Shown here piece after piece: positions 21,300-34,764 of a stretch of DNA of 64,000 nucleotides (position 1 is its first letter; each line of letters opens with the position of its first letter). The stretch comes from Pyrenophora tritici-repentis (Eukaryota > Ascomycota > Dothideomycetes > Pleosporales > Pleosporaceae). Where the stretch lies: NCBI RefSeq assembly GCF_003171515.1, contig NC_089399.1, positions 1,302,001-1,366,000 of the forward strand, given 5' to 3'. A program made the position numbers and the translations under genes. Under the pieces are notes generated by a model. The model worked only from the letters and a program-made list of their open reading frames with translations. It was not told the origin of the DNA and ran no database searches.

Positions 21300-24242
21300 A
21301 GCACAAGCAAGGCGTTATCTTATCGTCGTCGCCTTGCTCCGGTCCACGTGTCGCAGCAAGTCCGCGGTGCTCGCACTCCTGTAACGTTTCTACAGCATGC
21401 ACCAGTTCCCGAGCGAATGCAGCATGCAGTGGGCGAGGCCCCGGTGTAGCCCACCCAACTCCGGACCGGCTGCCCCCACGCGATTGCGCTATTACACTGC
21501 ACTCATGCATCCGCTCCTGCAGTTTCTCGCGTCATGGATTGCCGCTTCGAGACCATCGTGACGAAATGGTGCCTGTACAAGTTGCTGCACCCAAAGGTCA
21601 TCTGAAAATATACCATCAGCTCATGTGCGCCTTCCCCGCTCGGTACAGCCGTGTGGGAAATATCTAACATGGATTTGCGCATGTCGAAACTGCATGGCAC
21701 ACCGATGACGGCTTGGTTCGGCCTGTCAGTCATAACGGCATGCCGTTCGTCAGCCGTCACACCCGCCGTGGGATTCTGTATCTCGCCAATCTCCGCGAGC
21801 ACGGCAGTGGGGTGACTGTTAGGTATCGACATTTGGTTTCACAGCATATTTAAGCGGTTGTGCCGTCATGCATTTCATGCGAGATCTGTTGGGAGCAGAG
21901 TTGCCGCCGTCTGCAAGTCGTATATTGCTTGCGGAGAGTGTGGCTTGAGTAGTCGCCTGGACGCTTTAGCCGCGTGTGGCCGTTGATGGGGACCCGATTT
22001 GTTTTCGCAGCTTAATGGCATCCCGATATGTTGATAGAAGACGAGGACTGTTAATAAGATAGACGATTAACACCCAGCTTGGTCGTTGGTGATGTAATCA
22101 TTCCTTTTTCCAGTATCCACATACGATAGGGGTACAGACTTGAAAAGACAGTTGCGGTTGTGTAACGCAATTTAATCTCCACATGGCAAGCATGGGGGTG
22201 AGAGGGATACAAAAAGCAAACATATCCCGCAGACAGGTTTCTAAGAGGACCCTGCATGACCTGATAATGGCTATTCTAGGCCTTTTGCAGCCATGCACGC
22301 GAGCCGAATGGTGCGTATCCCCAGTTCCGACTCTGGGAAGACAATGCCAAGAGCAGGTATATCCTGACCTGTTAATCCCATGATGTGATCCGTGGGGTGA
22401 GAAGGGGAGCATGTGCTTGGTTGCGCTCTGCCCCGGCCTCTTGTACGATGAATGTCATTGCAAACAAGCGGCATGTCGTACACGGGAAGTTGGGTTGTTC
22501 GGGTAGCAACATGTCCCACGCCGGGAACATGCACAATCCTTCTGCTTCCTTCTCGGCCCCCGAACTTGTTCATGGTCAAAAGTCGTCACGACACTGCCGT
22601 CAGCCGGGGTGGGGTACGAACAAACGCCCGGTCAGCGGGCGTAGCGGTTGCGCGGCAGAGCAACGGTTCGGAACGCTCCAACGACGCACCGAAACCTACA
22701 ATCCTTCTGTTCCCGAGTTACTTACCCCAAAGGCTTGCTTACCACCACACGTACCTGTGCGTGCAAGGGTTGGTCGCGGTCGGGGGATTGGGAAGGGAAG
22801 TCAGCCGTGTGACAGGCACCACATGCCCACGACGCCACCATGCAGCGGGCGTGCTTGTCAAAAAAGATGGTGTGGGGAGCTGCGTGATTGGTGGACAACG
22901 TTCCGCATTTCCCCAAAAGAGGCACCATAATGGTGGCACGGATTTATCCTCATTGGCTGGCGCTGAGATGCGAGTGAGATGTCATGGACTATGATACGCA
23001 GAGAGAAGGGGGGGATGATGGACGGAGGTCCGGGTCAGCCATGTGTGTGATACGCGACCCTGTGCGTGCTCTTGCATAGGGCCGGGGTTTTAACAGGTTG
23101 TTTCCCGTTTGATCAAGATCGCCTTGTCGTCACATGATCAGATCTGATATGCGGGTCTTCCGTCATCTTTCTTCTTTGCCGTGGCTAGGGCCCTGTTTTG
23201 CGCTGACACGCATGGGTCGAGCGGTGTTGTGCTGCGTGGCGTACATGGTTGGGCTGCCATATCGACGTCGCCTACGCAAGCACCGGCAGGGATAATGCTG
23301 GAGATTGAGTGCAGACGGCCCGGCGTTGTGGTTCGGCGTCTATCAGGGAAAAAAAGGGTGGAGGGTGGCATGTGCGGGTCTTTTGAGTGGTTGGAGACGA
23401 AGAAGAGCCTAGTCTGCTTTGCTTAGCAGTCGTGCCCATCCAAGGTCGCTTTCTTCTGTCACTCAAAGTCGGCCTTTGACATTACGGGTTGGAGATGGAG
23501 ATGCCCCAAATCCACGTCCCTACCCTACCTCCCCAAGTTCTTACGTCTCGAGTCCCTAGGGAGTCCCGCGTGTCGCTTTGATTGATCCGATGCGGGTCCT
23601 GACTCTGGTCCTGTTCTGTTCACATGTTGCGACACACCATGTTGCTCTAGGTCGAACCATAGTACAGCACCAAAGTTTGTAGCCTCTTCCAAGGTGGCGT
23701 TTCGATACTGAAAGCGCCACTTACCTCGGCCCAAAAACCTCAAAGCAATAGGAGATGCAGCACAGCGCAGCGGCGCCCAAGTCCTTATTGCAGTCAAATG
23801 ATACTCTCATCTCTCAACACTTCTGTAGTGTAACTCGTGAAGACGCGCAGGCGCTTATGCATGCAATCAAGGGCTTGGGGGAAGGATGCGGGACTCTGCC
23901 CCGCCTCACACGTTACTCGACGTATTTTGGGAGAGGGGGGAGCCGAGCACCGGTGGTTCTGTTGTACAAAGACACATGAACTGGATTGAGCCTTTTTCTT
24001 TTCTTTTCTTCAAACAAAATGGCGTTTTAAAGTGTAGTGAAGTTCAAATCCAACCATGTAGCTGTGCCTCGACTCGGGCTTGCAGGACTGCAGTGTGACA
24101 AGCGTTTCATTTTGTTTTCCTTCGAGCCGTCCCAGCCTCCCCGCTGCATCTAACAAGGCTGCTGAGTCAGGCGCAGATCCGGTGAAGCTGGAGACGTTCT
24201 GGTGACTTTGACTATAACGAAACCGAACACTCGTGCAGTAGA

Positions 24243-24279
<37 letters not shown>

Positions 24280-27200
24280 CTCGTACAGGGCGGAGAAGCG
24301 CGCGTGACAACAAACACAAGTAGAAGAGCACGAAACGGCATCGCCGAAGTACCTTTACACGTTCACGCGCCGCCGATCTAATCAGGCAAGCATGACCTCG
24401 ATTGCATCGCGTCAGAATAGGAGAGACATGCGGTGTGGACACAGGTACACGTGTTGAGTGTGGGACATCGGTTGGAGATGGTGGGTAGCAAAAAAGTACT
24501 CCCGGCAGTAGCCTGGATCCGGCCCATGTACGTACTCTGTCAAAGGACCGGTAATACAAATCAAAAGACATCAGCTGCGAGAAAAGATCCCCACGTCCAG
24601 AGGGAAAATGTGGAAGTTTGTCCGCAAGTGGCATGTCCAGGCTGGCAAGCACCACCCCTCGAACAACCCACGAACCACCAACATGACTTGTCGCACCGTT
24701 GTTTGTGCTTAGTGAGGCGGGAAAAAAACAAGAAGCGGGCGGCAGTTGGATTACGGGGCACCACACTCTCGCAAAAGGGAGACTCGCACTCGCATCCCGT
24801 ATTGGAAGACCATCGGCCCGAAGAATAAGAGCAATGCTCGGACCTGTATCAGCGGGTAAGCAGCGACCAAAAAGGCTGAACCAAAGCCGGATCCGCTGCA
24901 ACACACACTGTCTTACAGCCCTGTCACCCGCTACAAAGGTAAACGGTGAATGAGTGTACGCTGATCTCACACCCTCTCCCGCTTCATTGGGTGGGACTTT
25001 GTCCCCGGTCGCAGCATGTCATCAATCAGTGCCAGCATCCATGTACAAAGCGGCTCCACCATGTTCCTGTTTTGTAGCCTACAGTAGGATCGCGGGACAA
25101 GCGGCTGGCTCGTGGGAGTGCCAGGTTGTACCCTAGTAGCTTATGCTGCAGCCCTCAGATTGCTCATGTGTGCCATCCTTGTACACGTCGCATTGTTGTC
25201 GCGAGTCAGTATTACTCCAAATGCTTGCTGATATGTACCTACAGTACACACTACACCTTCGCCCGCCGTGCCCTTGCCGTCGATTCAAGACAAGTTGGGA
25301 GTTGGAGTAGAAGGGCGGTGTAGCTGCTGGATGCGTTTTTCCTCGGGGAAACGGTAGGTCTAAGGTTAGGTCCATGTTTAGGTCCGATGACGAGGGTTGG
25401 ATCATGGGCATGTCGTGCATCCAGGTAGCGGCACGTCACCTAGCCTCGACCGCCGTATGCTTCGTCATTGGCCCACGACTTGGCGAAAGCGCGCAGGGCT
25501 CACAGAAGGCCATTTCTGATGCATGGCACTCTATGGCTAGAGCTTTTGTGGGGAAAACATGTTGTTAATGGGTCATATGTTGCCTTTGCGACATGTTCAT
25601 GTGATGCGAGCGCCCAGCGCCCAATAATCTGCAGGGCTTTCTGGTTTCAGTTTCAGTCGCAAACCAAGAAATCGACGACAATCAGATAACGCATCCTTAT
25701 AGGGGGAAAATCTGACATGGCGCATATGCGCAATTTTCACAAAGCAGTGTAGTTGGCAACATGGCGACATGTACGCGTCAGGGCCCAGGGCTCACCTTCT
25801 TTTTCCATAAGCGGGCAACGCTGCCTAGTCGCAAGTGCCACGAGGGTTGAAAACATCATGGCGGCATTTCCTATCCGGTCATCATCGCAATAGTTTCCTT
25901 GATATGTTCTCCATCTGTCCTGCGTAATCTAAAGAGCATTAGAAGCTGGCTAGGTTGCCGTATCTCGGTCCATTGATAGCTGAACTCAAAAGTCAAATTC
26001 GGACAAGCAATCCGGAGTTGACCGCTAGACTGTGCACCCTGGGACGGTACGGTCGACGTTGGCATTCGGGCCGTTTAGGGCAGAGGTCGAGCTACTGGAG
26101 CACGCTACACCCTGAAGTCGTCAATCGGAGGATTTCCAAGACTCGCCGATCTCTTGGTGATCATCCATAGAAACCTCTGACAAGCTTTCCAGATGGCAAC
26201 ATAGACTTTTGCACACTTGAGTCGTGGCAGCGGGCAGCAGGCTTTGTTTGGCACAGAGAGCTGGTCAGCGCTCGAGTAAGTAAGCCACGGTAATATACAT
26301 GTGCTATCATCACGCACATAAAGTTCCGGCCTGGGCCATCCAATACGCCGAGTAGCCATGGTTGCGTGTCGAACGGACCGCGCCGGAACCAGCTCCGACG
26401 GTCGATATGCGGAGCACGTATCTCCATTCTAGCCGGCCATCGTCCTTGGCTCCTTTCCAGTGCCACGGTCTGGAGGCTACCAACCAGCCTGGTGGAATTT
26501 TACGTGTGCTCCAAGGCGTTAGCACAAGATCTCGTATGCAAGAGATTCGTGTCAAAGATGTCTATATGCAAAGGGGTAATGGTCGCAGCCGTGACTCAGC
26601 CCTTGGTAGCGCGGCAAACCCGCTGATGCTTTTTCGTGATGCATGAGCGTTGCTGGGAGCTTGTCGGCGGGACGGCAATCCTTTGGGAAAGGACAGTATG
26701 TATGTATGGTTCGGGTCGGCACTTGCCCTCGCGCACTGCGATGAGACGACATGCTAGTCGATACTGCAAACTCCAACTGCCATGGCGGCGCCCGACGCTT
26801 TTCCATAGCGCCCAAACTTTCCCTAGCTAGATTCCCCCTTAGCCGCCAAGTGCCGATGCAGAGATTTCAAGTCGCATGATGTGCTGCCGCGAGTGTAAAA
26901 GCCGTTGGTGGTGCAAAGGCAGTTAGCAGCCAACCGCAACCGCTGGCTAGCATCCCGACTGGCCTTTGGCCTGATTCGTCAGGTTTATTTCCCGATACGG
27001 ATCATAAGGTTCTGGGTAGTCGCTGCCAGCCTGTCTAGCTTCACAGTCCGTTTCCACGCGTCACGAAATTCAATTTCGAATATTGCGAATTTCCAAGGTA
27101 CGCAAGGGCCGGATTGGGTCCAAGTAAGCAGGTATTTCCGTCCATAGGGCATAGTGAAGAAGATTAGAGTTTGGAGCTGCCGACGTATTCGCTTATGGCA

Positions 27201-27711
27201 AAGCGCCGTCCAAGATAGGTTCACCAGACATCATCTGATACAGAAACAAGCAGGGCTTGTACAACGGTCATCCATGAACGAACGATGTAGGATTCTGGTG
27301 ATCGACATATTTGATCGTGTCGCAACGTGGGAACCATGCTCTGCTGCAAAATTTTAGTTACATCCGCTTCGGGAAGGACGTGCGAACCTTGATGCATTAA
27401 CGGACATGGACGGGTAATACCAAGGCAGTTTGAAAGTGGAGCTTCTCATTTTTGACCATAATGAAGATGACGAAAGCGCCCGTGAGGGCTTGTTACTCTA
27501 GATGCAGTTTATATCTTGTTGAATCGAACGGAAAATGGTTACATAGATGAAGAGCCATTGGGTATAACGCAGAACTAAGCTTGCAAAACTGTAAAAGCTT
27601 GAAACAACCATCCCTGCAGATATGTGACATCCGTCATGGATGCATGCTTTGTGATGTATGTAGTAAAGAGAGTGAGATAGAGCTGAAGCAGCAGGCTGTG
27701 ACGATGCCAAA
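21300..27711. other. 6.4-kb gene-free convergent interval
   Basis: Both neighbours end here: the DUF1746 gene (+) and the bZIP gene (-). Many open frames of 60-250 codons exist, but they overlap each other on all frames, start from non-ATG codons or have no domain character. A CA dinucleotide repeat lies at 24244-24278. I saw no transposase, no long repeat, and no run of A/T-rich DNA of the kind that RIP leaves. Confidence 0.5.
24244..24278. repeat. (AC)n microsatellite, 35 bp
   Basis: Uninterrupted alternating AC from 24244 to 24278, directly readable in the sequence. It is the cleanest dinucleotide tract noticed in the window and likely length-variable between strains. Confidence 0.97.
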
Positions 27712-29391
27712 TTAGTGTCTTCGGCCTGCGTTCTGCTCTGGAGCCCAGTTCCGGTGCTCGTAGCGACCGGCTTCTGGGACAAAAGGATCGCGATAAGCGG
27801 GTCGTTCTGGCGTAGGCTGTTGAAGACCCGAGGACTGATCCCGTTGATGTTGCAGGCTCTGACGAGGCTGGGAAGTGTTTTGTCCTGGCTGGTGATTCAC
27901 TGGTGGGAAAGTAGGTACAGGATAACCGTGTGCGTCATGGCTAGGTGTGGATGTATCGGTCTGATGAGGTCCAGCTGCTGGATGGTAGCTACTGGTCCTC
28001 CTTCGGACATTACGCTCCTCCTCGCGGTTATCATCCTCGTAATCATCATAGGAGGCTTCCGATCCATGGCCAGTGGTAGACGATGGTGCGCGTGATGGTG
28101 CTACTGAGAGGCGCCTCAAGCGAGGAGACGGTGGCCGGGCGTAGTGCCTTTCGGGATGCTCTTGCATTGCGATAGATCGCCAGTAGTCTCTTTCGCTTCG
28201 ATAGTACTCGGCATCCTCGGTCGAATCGCGGACATTTTGTTCCAGTCTAGAAATGCTCATCGAAGCCTCCCGTTCCTTCTCCTTGCGCCGAGCGCGGAAC
28301 CGTGCAGATGCACCAGCGTTGCGCCTCCTTTTCTCATCGGCACCCTTAGACGCCGTCTGTGTCTCGACGGGTATCTGACGAGGGGGTCCGTTGTGGCTCT
28401 TGATAGTCATGAGCTGGATGCTGCTTTGAGCCGAAGGAGCCATGGCGATCATGCTGTTGCGTTCGCTATCCATAGAAACAGACCCCTGGTGTGAATCGTG
28501 TGTTGAAGTAGGCACAGGTCCAGGCCCGTAATGTCCTTGGTTGCTGTGGTTATCGTACTGACTCGATGCCACGGAAGCTGGCTGGCTATATGGGGAGTAC
28601 TGTGTAATTGGGCTAGCACTACCCGATTGCTGAAAGTTCACACTAGGCCGGCGCATGTCGGTGCGGATCATGTTCGGCGGAGGAGTCGGGGCTGTAGGTG
28701 GGAAGTAGTGCATTCGGCCTCCTGCTGGGGGAGTAGGTAGCGCCGGCTGTGATGCCATGGTTTCAGACGGGCGTGTACTCGCGGTCAAGAAGGGCGACTG
28801 GTGGGCATCGATAGTGCCTGTTGGAGGGTTTAGTCTGCCCAGACTATGAGTCCGGAGGCCCTTTTCAGACCCCATTGGACGCATTGGTGGCCTTCCGGGG
28901 GGCTGGAAGAGCCTGGGAGGGTTTTGCTCGCCTCGTGTTGACTGGGTTGAGTCGACGCTGTTTGGTCGACTGATGGAAGGCAGACTCTGTGAGTGGTGCG
29001 TTTCCACTGGAGAAGGAGAATCCATTTGGGACACACTGCGCCTTTGAGCTCGCTGCTGTTCGATTAGGTCGGCCTGGGGGTTGAGCATGGAGTGAACTCC
29101 AAAAGAGTTTCCGTGTCTTTGATTAGAGGGAGTGGGCGGCGTCCGAGAAAGCTGGCGGAGAGGCGGCAGCGAAAGGGGCGGGTTTGCTGGTCCTTCACGC
29201 GGACTCCGATACGGCGGCTGCATCGGAGGATAGGATTGAACTGGCGACATCTGAGGAGTTGTTTGCTCTGAGCGAGATCCTCCTGTCGGGTTGTTCAACA
29301 TGGAAAAGGCAGCGTCAGAGCCCCCTTGGCCGCCCTGACCCGACCATTGGGGGTCTGACTTTGGGTCGTTGTTGTATGGAGGAGTCAACGA
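27712..29391 (-). CDS. bZIP transcription factor, 5' end unresolved
   Basis: The frame is open from about 29595 to the stop at 27712. The leftmost codon of that frame is TTG, and its first in-frame ATG is at 29301 (529 aa). A good acceptor (GAGCAG) at 29392 suggests an exon starting at 29391 with SLTPPYNND, joined to an upstream exon. One option is a two-codon exon at the ATG at 29656 with a 259-nt intron. The basic region and zipper lie at about 28350-28170: EKRRRNAGASARFRARRKEK, with the fungal N-x2-AS-x2-FR signature, followed by a short heptad run (ISRLEQNVRDSTEDAEYY). The remainder is Pro/Ser/Gln-rich disordered sequence, as in transcription factors. Target genes cannot be read from the sequence. 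It is the only intact recognisable gene in an 18-kb interval. Confidence 0.85.
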   Translation of the reverse strand, partial: SLTPPYNNDPKSDPQWSGQGGQGGSDAAFSMLNNPTGGSRSEQTTPQMSPVQSYPPMQPPYRSPREGPANPPLSLPPLRQLSRTPPTPSNQRHGNSFGVHSMLNPQADLIEQQRAQRRSVSQMDSPSPVETHHSQSLPSISRPNSVDSTQSTRGEQNPPRLFQPPGRPPMRPMGSEKGLRTHSLGRLNPPTGTIDAHQSPFLTASTRPSETMASQPALPTPPAGGRMHYFPPTAPTPPPNMIRTDMRRPSVNFQQSGSASPITQYSPYSQPASVASSQYDNHSNQGHYGPGPVPTSTHDSHQGSVSMDSERNSMIAMAPSAQSSIQLMTIKSHNGPPRQIPVETQTASKGADEKRRRNAGASARFRARRKEKEREASMSISRLEQNVRDSTEDAEYYRSERDYWRSIAMQEHPERHYARPPSPRLRRLSVAPSRAPSSTTGHGSEASYDDYEDDNREEERNVRRRTSSYHPAAGPHQTDTSTPSHDAHGYPVPTFPPVNHQPGQNTSQPRQSLQHQRDQSSGLQQPTPERPAYRDPFVPEAGRYEHRNWAPEQNAGRRH

Positions 29392-32300
29392 CTGCTCAAA
29401 GCGACGGGGGAAATGGTTATGGGGGGCTTGGAGAGCGGGGAGAGTTTGAGTAGCCAGTGTGACTAGATTGGTTGGGTCGCCCGGAAGACAACCCAAGACT
29501 CTTAACTTGAGGAAGAAGAAGAGTGTCCAGGGGTTTAGGTGGAGGAGGTGGAAACAAAGTGTCTGGACGGCAGTTGCAACGGGAGTACCGTACAAAGATG
29601 AGGCGATTGCAAGTTTCCTAGTAGGGCAGTGGTGGTGGTGTGGGGCTAACGGCCATGCTCTACAGGCAGTAAGCGACCAAGGCTGCTGGAACAGGAAGCA
29701 AGAGCAAGTATAAAGGTCGAGGAATGAAGCTGCGGCGTAATGTCCTGGGAACTGGGAACTGGTGGAGGGTATGGAAATTCGAGAGTTCAGTCACCGCAAT
29801 CGGCAGTGAGCGCGCCTGGACCGGGTATGTTATAAGAATGTGCGGTGTAATAGTCGGAGGATCGCTAGCCAAGCAGCAACACATCGAGGGTGCATATGTG
29901 CCCCTGTCGCGCCTGGTCCATGTTGCGCGAGAAAGGGCAGCGAGTACGTGATGCCTTGTCGGCGGCTTCGACACTCGCGCTAGGCGGTGCGCACTGGGCT
30001 GCCAGGATACGCTGGCAAGCAATGCACGCACGGCTTGCGCGCTACTGCACTGTCGACAGTGATGATGCGCGGAAGCGGAAGAGGGCTGGCTTGTACTTAC
30101 TTTGACCATGTCCCCCACCGCAACAGCGCGCACCTAGCGGCCCACCAGCGACGTCGAGGGCACCCAAGACCCCAAAGGCGACAAGCCTATGCAAGTGCAG
30201 CTGGCGGCCGCGCCCTGCAGCGCCAACAGCTAGTTAGTAGCCATCAGCCAGCACTGACGTGCGGGAGACAGTCCGGACATGTCATCGCATCTGCAGCTCG
30301 CCGGCCCTCGTTGACTGGCGAACGCGAGCCGTGCGTGGCAGCGGGCTCGCATACCTGTCCTCGACCGCTCTGACTGTTAGGGCCGGTGAAGACAGCGGTA
30401 GCGGGCGGGGCAAGCCAGAGTGTGATGCGCACGACCATGTCTCATCATGTGCCCCAGCCCGAACCCCCCCTGGCCTGCCGCTTGCTCAGTGCTGAGTGCT
30501 GAGTGCTGAGTGCTGAGCGATGCAGATGAATTGTGCACCTCATTTTTGCTCGGTGCAGCCCGTCATTGGTGCCGCCCGCGCATTTAAAATCCCCGAGCCA
30601 TTGCGACCTGTGCCTCGCCCGCCGCCGCACTGCACAAAATCTGAGCCACGACTGCTGACTGCGCACTGGGAGCCGCCATACGGTACAGTGCAGCGATCGC
30701 CAATACCCACCATACTTATGGTCAAGTCCATCGATAGGAGGACCAGACGACCAGTGCAAGTCGTTGCGAGTCGTGGCATCGTGTGTCGTGGCGTCGCCTG
30801 TCGCGTCCCATATCCTTTCCTTCTTGTACTTTCTACATCTCATGTCCATTCCCACCCACCTTGGTCCCATCACTAATGTCTCGGGACCGAACGCCGCGCC
30901 AACGCCTCGTCTCGCTGCGAAATTACTGTCTTTGCGCCACACAGCCATCGCTCCCGCCCCCAAAACGTGCTGGTTGAGAACGTGCTCCGGTGTGGAGGGG
31001 TTGCAGCACTATGTAATGTGGGGGTAAAACTACCCGAGTCGACATAGCCATGTACCCACGCCCACCTACAAATCATGCGTCACAAACTCGATGGAATCAA
31101 TAACATCTTGCCCTGCTCTTACTCCCGGTGTGATAGTAACGGCATCTCATCATGAGCATGACGGTCCCCCGCATCTCGTGGGGGTGCCGGTATGCGGAGC
31201 ACCTGTCCATGCAGCACGACGGTTTGTGCCAGTGCCAGGAAAGACTGGCGTCGGCATGCTATGGGCTATTTGCAACCCTCTCAGGAGACAATGCGCCGTT
31301 TGCCTTTCTGCTCAGCCGGTTGGGCCTCAACCCAGAGCCCCTGGCTCCAGGGTATGCCCCATCACATGTCCGCCTTGTGTGTATGTAGTTTCGCATGCAA
31401 CGTCGGGTACAACAGGGCAGCGCGGCCTGGCTCGAGCTACTGTACACTGCACTCCGTCTCTGGCGTCAACCCATGTGTGCTTTTTGCGAACCCTCCCATG
31501 GCTTATCGCAGCCGCAGATGCGGTAGCGGTCTGCATCAAGGATCAGATGCAAGATCCACATCGCAAATCCTGTTCTTGGGTCATGTTGCGAGACTGGAGA
31601 AAGACGTGTGCGGTTCCGTACTTGCACCCTGGTAACTAAACAGACAAAGTCTGAAAGACCACATGGTATGCCGTCTAGTGTCGCGCCGACTTTCAGATAC
31701 GCCACAAGTAGCGATAGTTGGGGTAGCATGCTTCTGGACGCAAGCTGAACACCCTCAAGAACGCCATGGCCAGGGATACATGCCGAAAGTGTCGTAGCAC
31801 GCAACCAGCACCGTGGTCAGCACGGCGCCATCGATGCAACTCAGCCATCGGTTGGCCCATCCAACCCACTGAATTCCCGGCTCCAGACAGTCGGTTGCGC
31901 AGCCAAGGTCATAGTTCAGGGGACGGTGCTCTGAGATATGAGCATGTCACGTCAGAGGTGACGAACTAATTACGCTGTATATAGCCGCGTGAAGCGTCTG
32001 TGGTCAAACTTGCCGGAACAGATAACCATCTCCCATCCAGAGGGCAAGTCCAGACGACATGAAATGAAATAAGCGCATGACTCGCGGGCCTTGGAGTGCG
32101 GTAGTAACATTACTTCGCAATTCGGGGTTCCGTATGTTTTGCATTTCTGCCTTCTCCAACAGACGTCGGCTTACCACCAGCTTGGTGGCATTCAACGGGG
32201 CATGCGGAGTACCTAACCTGTGGCGCACGTTATGTAGCATATGTACGTACATACAATTGTAGCTGCTTTTCTGGCAATGAAACCTTCGGTACTTAGCCGA

Positions 32301-34764
32301 TATTCGGCGACGCTCCATCCAGTCAGGCATCCGGCCAATGTCAAAATCTTAAGCACTCGCTTCCGCGTAGATGATGAAAACGAGTGATACGAACACGTAG
32401 GCGGTGATGCACCAGAGAAGGGACATGGAAAAGAAGCCGTGATCCGAGCTTGCGCACGGGTTCTGCCCGGCATCCCGATCCTTCCAACGCCTGCTGGCGC
32501 AACGCTGGAAGCTTGTTCAGAGCTTCATTTACGAGAGAATATGTCGATAGATTGTATGCCGACATATCCCTTGGCTGCTGCACGTACTCATAGTTACTGC
32601 ACAGACAGAAGAAAATACATTCGGTAATTGCCGATGCTCGCATGTTCAAAATTCTTTCTTGTGTTGGCTTACATCACGTGTTTCTTTTACGTGCAGTCCC
32701 ATCCACCTCGAGGGCTGGATTCCCGTTGCACGCGTTGCCAGGTGGACCATGAAGGTCGCTTCCTACGTACGTATTGAGTAGCGCAAGGTTGGAGTGGACA
32801 TCGGCTCAGATCGCCGACGATCAGAAAACGTCCATAACGTCAGCCCGTGGCGTGCTGCATTCGCCATTGCAATGGGCGAGAACATTTGCCCCGAAAGTAA
32901 GCAGATCAAGAGGGTCACCCTGGTATGGTTACTAGTATGCCTTCAATCTTGGTCTAAAGCCCAAAAATCATCCCACATCTGTATATCTGACAAGGTACGA
33001 TTATCACATTATGCACCGCACTATATTGGTCGTGTTTCTGCACAACCTCGGCAAATGGGAGAAAGAACATGAACCTCGCTTGGACTCAACATCATTCTTC
33101 GCATCTTGAAACTCAGTTAGACGTCTCCACCGCCCTTTTGCATTGCTGACCGAAGACGCTGTGCGTATATCCGTACACCACAACTTTTCCCGCCAAATCA
33201 TCCGCGGCCGGGCATGGTCAGCGTAACACTTACAGGTATTCTCTTACAACATATGTTGCACGGGTATACTTTGTTCAGCAGGGAGTTCCACGTGCGTATT
33301 CGGATCTCCGAGCGTCATCTATCTGTTACTTGACTCTGACTATATCCACTGTTGTATGATCAGAAGCGGCAGATGGCGTTGCCTACCCCTGCCATGCACA
33401 ACATATGGCGGAGTCAAATACCTTCACATGTCATCTGCTCATCAGCAGTCCTTGGCTACTCCAAGCATAAGGGGTAATATTCCCTAAGCCCTATACATCC
33501 GTCTTCCTCCGTTTCCGTTCCTGTTCGGGTGTGGAGGTCCTGAATGGGACCGAGACTAGGGTCGGATCTCTACCGTACGGCCAATACCAAACATACTACT
33601 CGCCGTTTGCCCGTTGCTAGTAGGCAACGTCGCTGCAAGTATACCCCAAAGCAGTATCCACCGTGCTCGCTGGTTGCTTGATAGGAAGCCCAAAGCGCTG
33701 CATGCCCTGCTGATCTACTTGCTTCGTCGCCCATGCAAACTTTACTTCAAGCTGACGGCGTTAATCCGATAGGATATCGCATAACATGCCTGTCCACATA
33801 TACTTCCCGGCCATAGCTCTAAAAATCTGTGATACGCCCTACCCGATCGGGCCGCAAATGCAGATTGCTTGATCTACAGAGCACTACCATGTTCACATAC
33901 AGATGATGTGATCTCCAAGACCCGGCTACCCCAGTCTGACTTTTACTGGGCCAGTCAGCATCTTCCCTCACCCTTGGACAAGCAAACATAGCTTACCCAT
34001 GTCTACAGACGCAACGCAGCACACCATGTCAAGGAAGCGATAGAAAATCATCTGTGCCAAACTTTCCTCCAACAATTACCCGGTAAGATACTGTAACTAC
34101 TTCATACTCAACCTTACTAATACTATTTGGTATATAGTACGCAGGTTTGTAACCTAACTCACCTATTACCTCTTATTACACTTCATTTGTCTCAGCACTC
34201 CACTAAGAAATGTCACATTGGCTGTTATTGTGAGGGGTGTCTAACCACTCCCACTTGTCTCCTGGTCACAAGACCTAGCCAAGGGCGGAGGATTAGGGAA
34301 GAATGACTTTGGATACACCGATTCGCTTGCACGGTGATATTTACGTGTTCTAGGAACCGAGAAGTTTATGATTCATTAAGTACGGTCGATTGACTAGGAA
34401 TGACTTCTTAACCCTTTGACATGTTCCGATTAAGTTTCCGCTCTGGCAAGTACGGCCCATCGTAATTTCATGCAGGTGTAAAGTCTCCGACAAATTAAGA
34501 ACATCGGACTGCTCACTACCAGCTATTTTTATTTTGATTTTCGGACGTCAGAAATTGTACTTATCGAAAAGGGCAGCACAAGTAACTGCGACGGCGCAAT
34601 TAATTGATAATTTTGAGTTGGTACTTGCATGAAATTGGTAAGATTGTATTGTCAGCCTCAAGACCATGCCTCCATCATCTAGTCTGTCTCCCAAGTCCTA
34701 GAGTTCCAATCCACAACCCCCTGTTGCCCAGAAACTGCGCGCGGAGCATGTACTTGTCCCCCAT
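29392..34764. other. 5.4-kb upstream region of the bZIP gene, no other gene seen
   Basis: The first 300 bp hold the bZIP leader or first intron, including a minus-strand ATG at 29656 followed by a stop 13 codons later. A TATA-like TTTATACTT lies near 29712-29704 on the minus strand. The remainder has short unsupported open frames on all frames. A 7-bp tandem repeat lies at 30488-30517. Confidence 0.45.
30488..30517. repeat. 7-bp tandem repeat (AGTGCTG)
   Basis: Four perfect consecutive units of AGTGCTG plus a partial one, read directly from the sequence, about 830 bp upstream of the possible bZIP start. Function unknown. Confidence 0.9.

Noticed and set aside
22385..22930. 181-codon plus frame in the 6.4-kb spacer
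   Set aside because: Cys/Arg/Pro-scattered composition, no domain, and two other frames are equally open across the same DNA.
24030..24100. GTTCAAATCC, a perfect tRNA B-box-like word at 24041
   Set aside because: No A box at the right distance and no cloverleaf pairing around it.
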